DNA from: Parvibaculum sp040216885
GTDB lineage: Bacteria; Pseudomonadota; Alphaproteobacteria; Parvibaculales; Parvibaculaceae
Direction of reading: 5' to 3'
DNA length: 52,575 nt
Assembly (NCBI GenBank): GCA_040216885.1
Contig: JAVJOG010000016.1
Coordinates: 1-52,575, forward strand
Each line of letters starts with the position of its first letter. Position 1 is the first letter of the stretch. Shown piece by piece: positions 51,152 to 52,575 of this stretch. Made by a program: the position numbers and the translations under genes. Below the pieces are notes generated by a model. It was not told the origin of the DNA, made no database searches, and was given only the letters and a program-made list of their open reading frames with translations.

Positions 51152-52575
51152 ATGACAGACACAGACGAAAACAGGCAGACAGGCGGATCGGAGAAGGGCG
51201 GGGCTCTCGTTCTTCCGGTGTTGCCGCTGCGCGATATCGTCGTCTTTCCCCATATGATCGTGCCGCTCTTCGTCGGTCGCGAAAAGTCGGTGCGCGCGCT
51301 GGAAAACGTGATGCAGGACGACAAGCAGATATTGCTCGTCGCCCAGAAGAACGCGGCGGACGACAATCCGGACACGGACGATATCTACGAAATCGGCACC
51401 GTCGGTTCGGTGCTTCAGTTGCTCAAGTTGCCCGACAACACCGTCAAGGTGCTGGTCGAGGGCGTCCGCCGTGCGCGCGTCAAGCGCTACACCGGCAACG
51501 ACGAATTCTTCGAAGCCGAGGTCGATGCGATCGAGGAAGCGGATGGCGAGGGCGAACAGCTCGAAGGCCTGTCGCGTTCCGTTGTGTCGCAGTTCGAGGG
51601 CTACGTGAAGCTCAACAAGAAGGTGCCGCCCGAGGTTCTGGGATCGATCGGCCAGATCGACGATCCCGCGAAGCTCGCCGATACCATCGCGAGCCACATC
51701 AACATCAAGATTCCCGAGAAGCAGGAGCTTCTCGAAATGGCCTCCGTCAGCGAGCGTCTGGAGCGCGTCTATTCTCTCATGGAAGGCGAAATCAGCGTCC
51801 TTCAGGTCGAGAAGCGTATCCGCTCGCGTGTGAAGCGCCAGATGGAGAAGACGCAGCGCGAGTACTATCTGAACGAGCAGATGAAGGCCATTCAGAAGGA
51901 ACTCGGCGACGGCGACGAGGGCAAGGACGAGATGCGCGAGCTCGAAGAGCGCATCCAGAAGACCAAGCTTTCCAAGGAAGCGAACGAAAAGGCCATGGCT
52001 GAGCTGAAGAAGCTCAAGCAGATGAGCCCGATGTCCGCCGAAGCGACCGTCGTGCGCAACTATCTCGACTGGCTGCTGTCTGTGCCGTGGAAGAAGCGGA
52101 GCCGCGTGAAGAAGGACCTTCTGAACGCCCAGCAGATCCTCGACACCGACCACTATGGTCTCGACAAGGTCAAGGAGCGCATCGTCGAGTATCTCGCCGT
52201 GCAGACCCGTTCGAACAAGCTGAAGGGGCCGATCCTCTGCCTCGTCGGTCCGCCCGGCGTCGGCAAGACCTCGCTCGGCAAGTCGATTGCGCGTGCGACC
52301 GGCCGCGACTTCGTGCGCATGTCGCTTGGCGGCGTCCGTGACGAAGCGGAAATCCGCGGTCACCGGCGCACCTATATCGGCTCGATGCCCGGCAAGGTCA
52401 TCCAGTCGATGAAGAAGGTGAAGCACACCAATCCACTCTTCCTGCTCGACGAGATCGACAAGATGGGTTCGGATTTCCGTGGCGATCCCTCGTCGGCCCT
52501 GCTTGAGGTTCTCGACCCCGAGCAGAACAACGCCTTCGCGGATCACTACCTCGAAGTCGACTATGATCTCTCCGA
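51152..52575 (+). CDS. lon: Lon ATP-dependent protease, N-terminal part (partial at window edge)
   Basis: Open from ATG 51152 to the end of the window, giving 474 codons of about 800. The LON substrate-binding domain begins 'LVLPVLPLRDIVVFPHMIVPLFVGREKSVRALE'. A coiled-coil linker ('EYYLNEQMKAIQKELGDGDEG') follows, then the AAA+ module with Walker A 'GPPGVGKT' (366-373), 'GRDFVRMSLGGVRDEAEIRGHRRTYIGSMPGK' and Walker B 'LFLLDEIDKM'. The Ser-Lys protease domain lies outside. It degrades misfolded and regulatory proteins. Confidence 0.98.
   Translation, partial: MTDTDENRQTGGSEKGGALVLPVLPLRDIVVFPHMIVPLFVGREKSVRALENVMQDDKQILLVAQKNAADDNPDTDDIYEIGTVGSVLQLLKLPDNTVKVLVEGVRRARVKRYTGNDEFFEAEVDAIEEADGEGEQLEGLSRSVVSQFEGYVKLNKKVPPEVLGSIGQIDDPAKLADTIASHINIKIPEKQELLEMASVSERLERVYSLMEGEISVLQVEKRIRSRVKRQMEKTQREYYLNEQMKAIQKELGDGDEGKDEMRELEERIQKTKLSKEANEKAMAELKKLKQMSPMSAEATVVRNYLDWLLSVPWKKRSRVKKDLLNAQQILDTDHYGLDKVKERIVEYLAVQTRSNKLKGPILCLVGPPGVGKTSLGKSIARATGRDFVRMSLGGVRDEAEIRGHRRTYIGSMPGKVIQSMKKVKHTNPLFLLDEIDKMGSDFRGDPSSALLEVLDPEQNNAFADHYLEVDYDLS

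Overview
This 52.6 kb window is high-GC chromosomal DNA from an alphaproteobacterium. The evidence is the gene content: an iscR-headed suf operon with two cysteine desulfurases, a glnB-glnA pair behind a sigma-54-type promoter, a bactofilin/M23 pair, a CalB-type aldehyde dehydrogenase, and tig/clpP/clpX/lon. Free-living fatty-acid and aromatic degraders of the Parvibaculum/Rhizobiales type fit, but the genus is inferred, not proven. Nearly all of it is core genome. I see no insertion sequence, prophage, plasmid gene or CRISPR array. The accessory signal is limited to pseudogenes, gene fragments, palindromic repeats and intergenic regulatory RNA candidates.

Layout. 1-3.2 kb: 3' end of prfB, a BaiN/YhiN-type flavoprotein, two intergenic inverted-repeat elements, and a DUF3883 nuclease-like gene with a three-unit Pho box upstream. 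3.2-10.6 kb: bactofilin and M23 peptidase (overlapping), a DUF455 ferritin-like protein, a Bcp peroxiredoxin, a 1182-residue AsmA/YhdP-like protein, then a candidate regulated sRNA. 10.6-13.7 kb: tyrS, anmK and an alpha/beta hydrolase. 14.0-21.7 kb: iscR-cysteine desulfurase-sufB-sufC-sufD-sufS-sufT-sufA, whose promoter carries an IscR-like site over its -35 box, followed by a TfoX-N protein. 21.7-33.7 kb: a PaaG-like enoyl-CoA hydratase beside a decayed paralog, a diguanylate cyclase, CalB-like ALDH, a RhlE helicase, a histidine kinase, parE, an old-yellow-enzyme oxidoreductase and an MBL hydrolase. 33.7-36.4 kb: an orphan promoter/SD module, glnA, and glnB with an in-frame stop at codon 50. 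36.4-45.1 kb: aminotransferase, carboxylesterase, SCP-x-like thiolase, a small membrane protein, SixA-like phosphatase, a LysR relic, a sulfatase and Nnr. 45.2-52.6 kb: tRNA-Leu(TAG), trigger factor with a His-rich tail, ornithine decarboxylase with a structured uORF leader, clpP, clpX and the 5' part of lon.

How it works together. The right end is a protein-quality-control block: trigger factor, ClpXP and Lon, with sigma-32-like promoters of identical geometry before clpP and lon. A polyamine-synthesis gene is inserted between tig and clpP. The suf operon is one long, tightly spaced, probably IscR-controlled Fe-S assembly unit. glnBA is a nitrogen-control unit.

The most interesting find is the ornithine decarboxylase leader (47019-47133). 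It holds a 13-codon uORF (MQRRKRPFWITPV) whose codons 6-9 can pair with the decarboxylase Shine-Dalgarno region. A small hairpin spans the uORF stop codon. This looks like a translational-attenuation, polyamine- or ornithine-sensing arrest-peptide switch. Next come the regulated sRNA candidate at 10447-10616, the glnB nonsense codon, and the orphan promoter/mini-ORF at 33986-34080.

All calls rest on reading the sequence and on family knowledge. No database searches were run.
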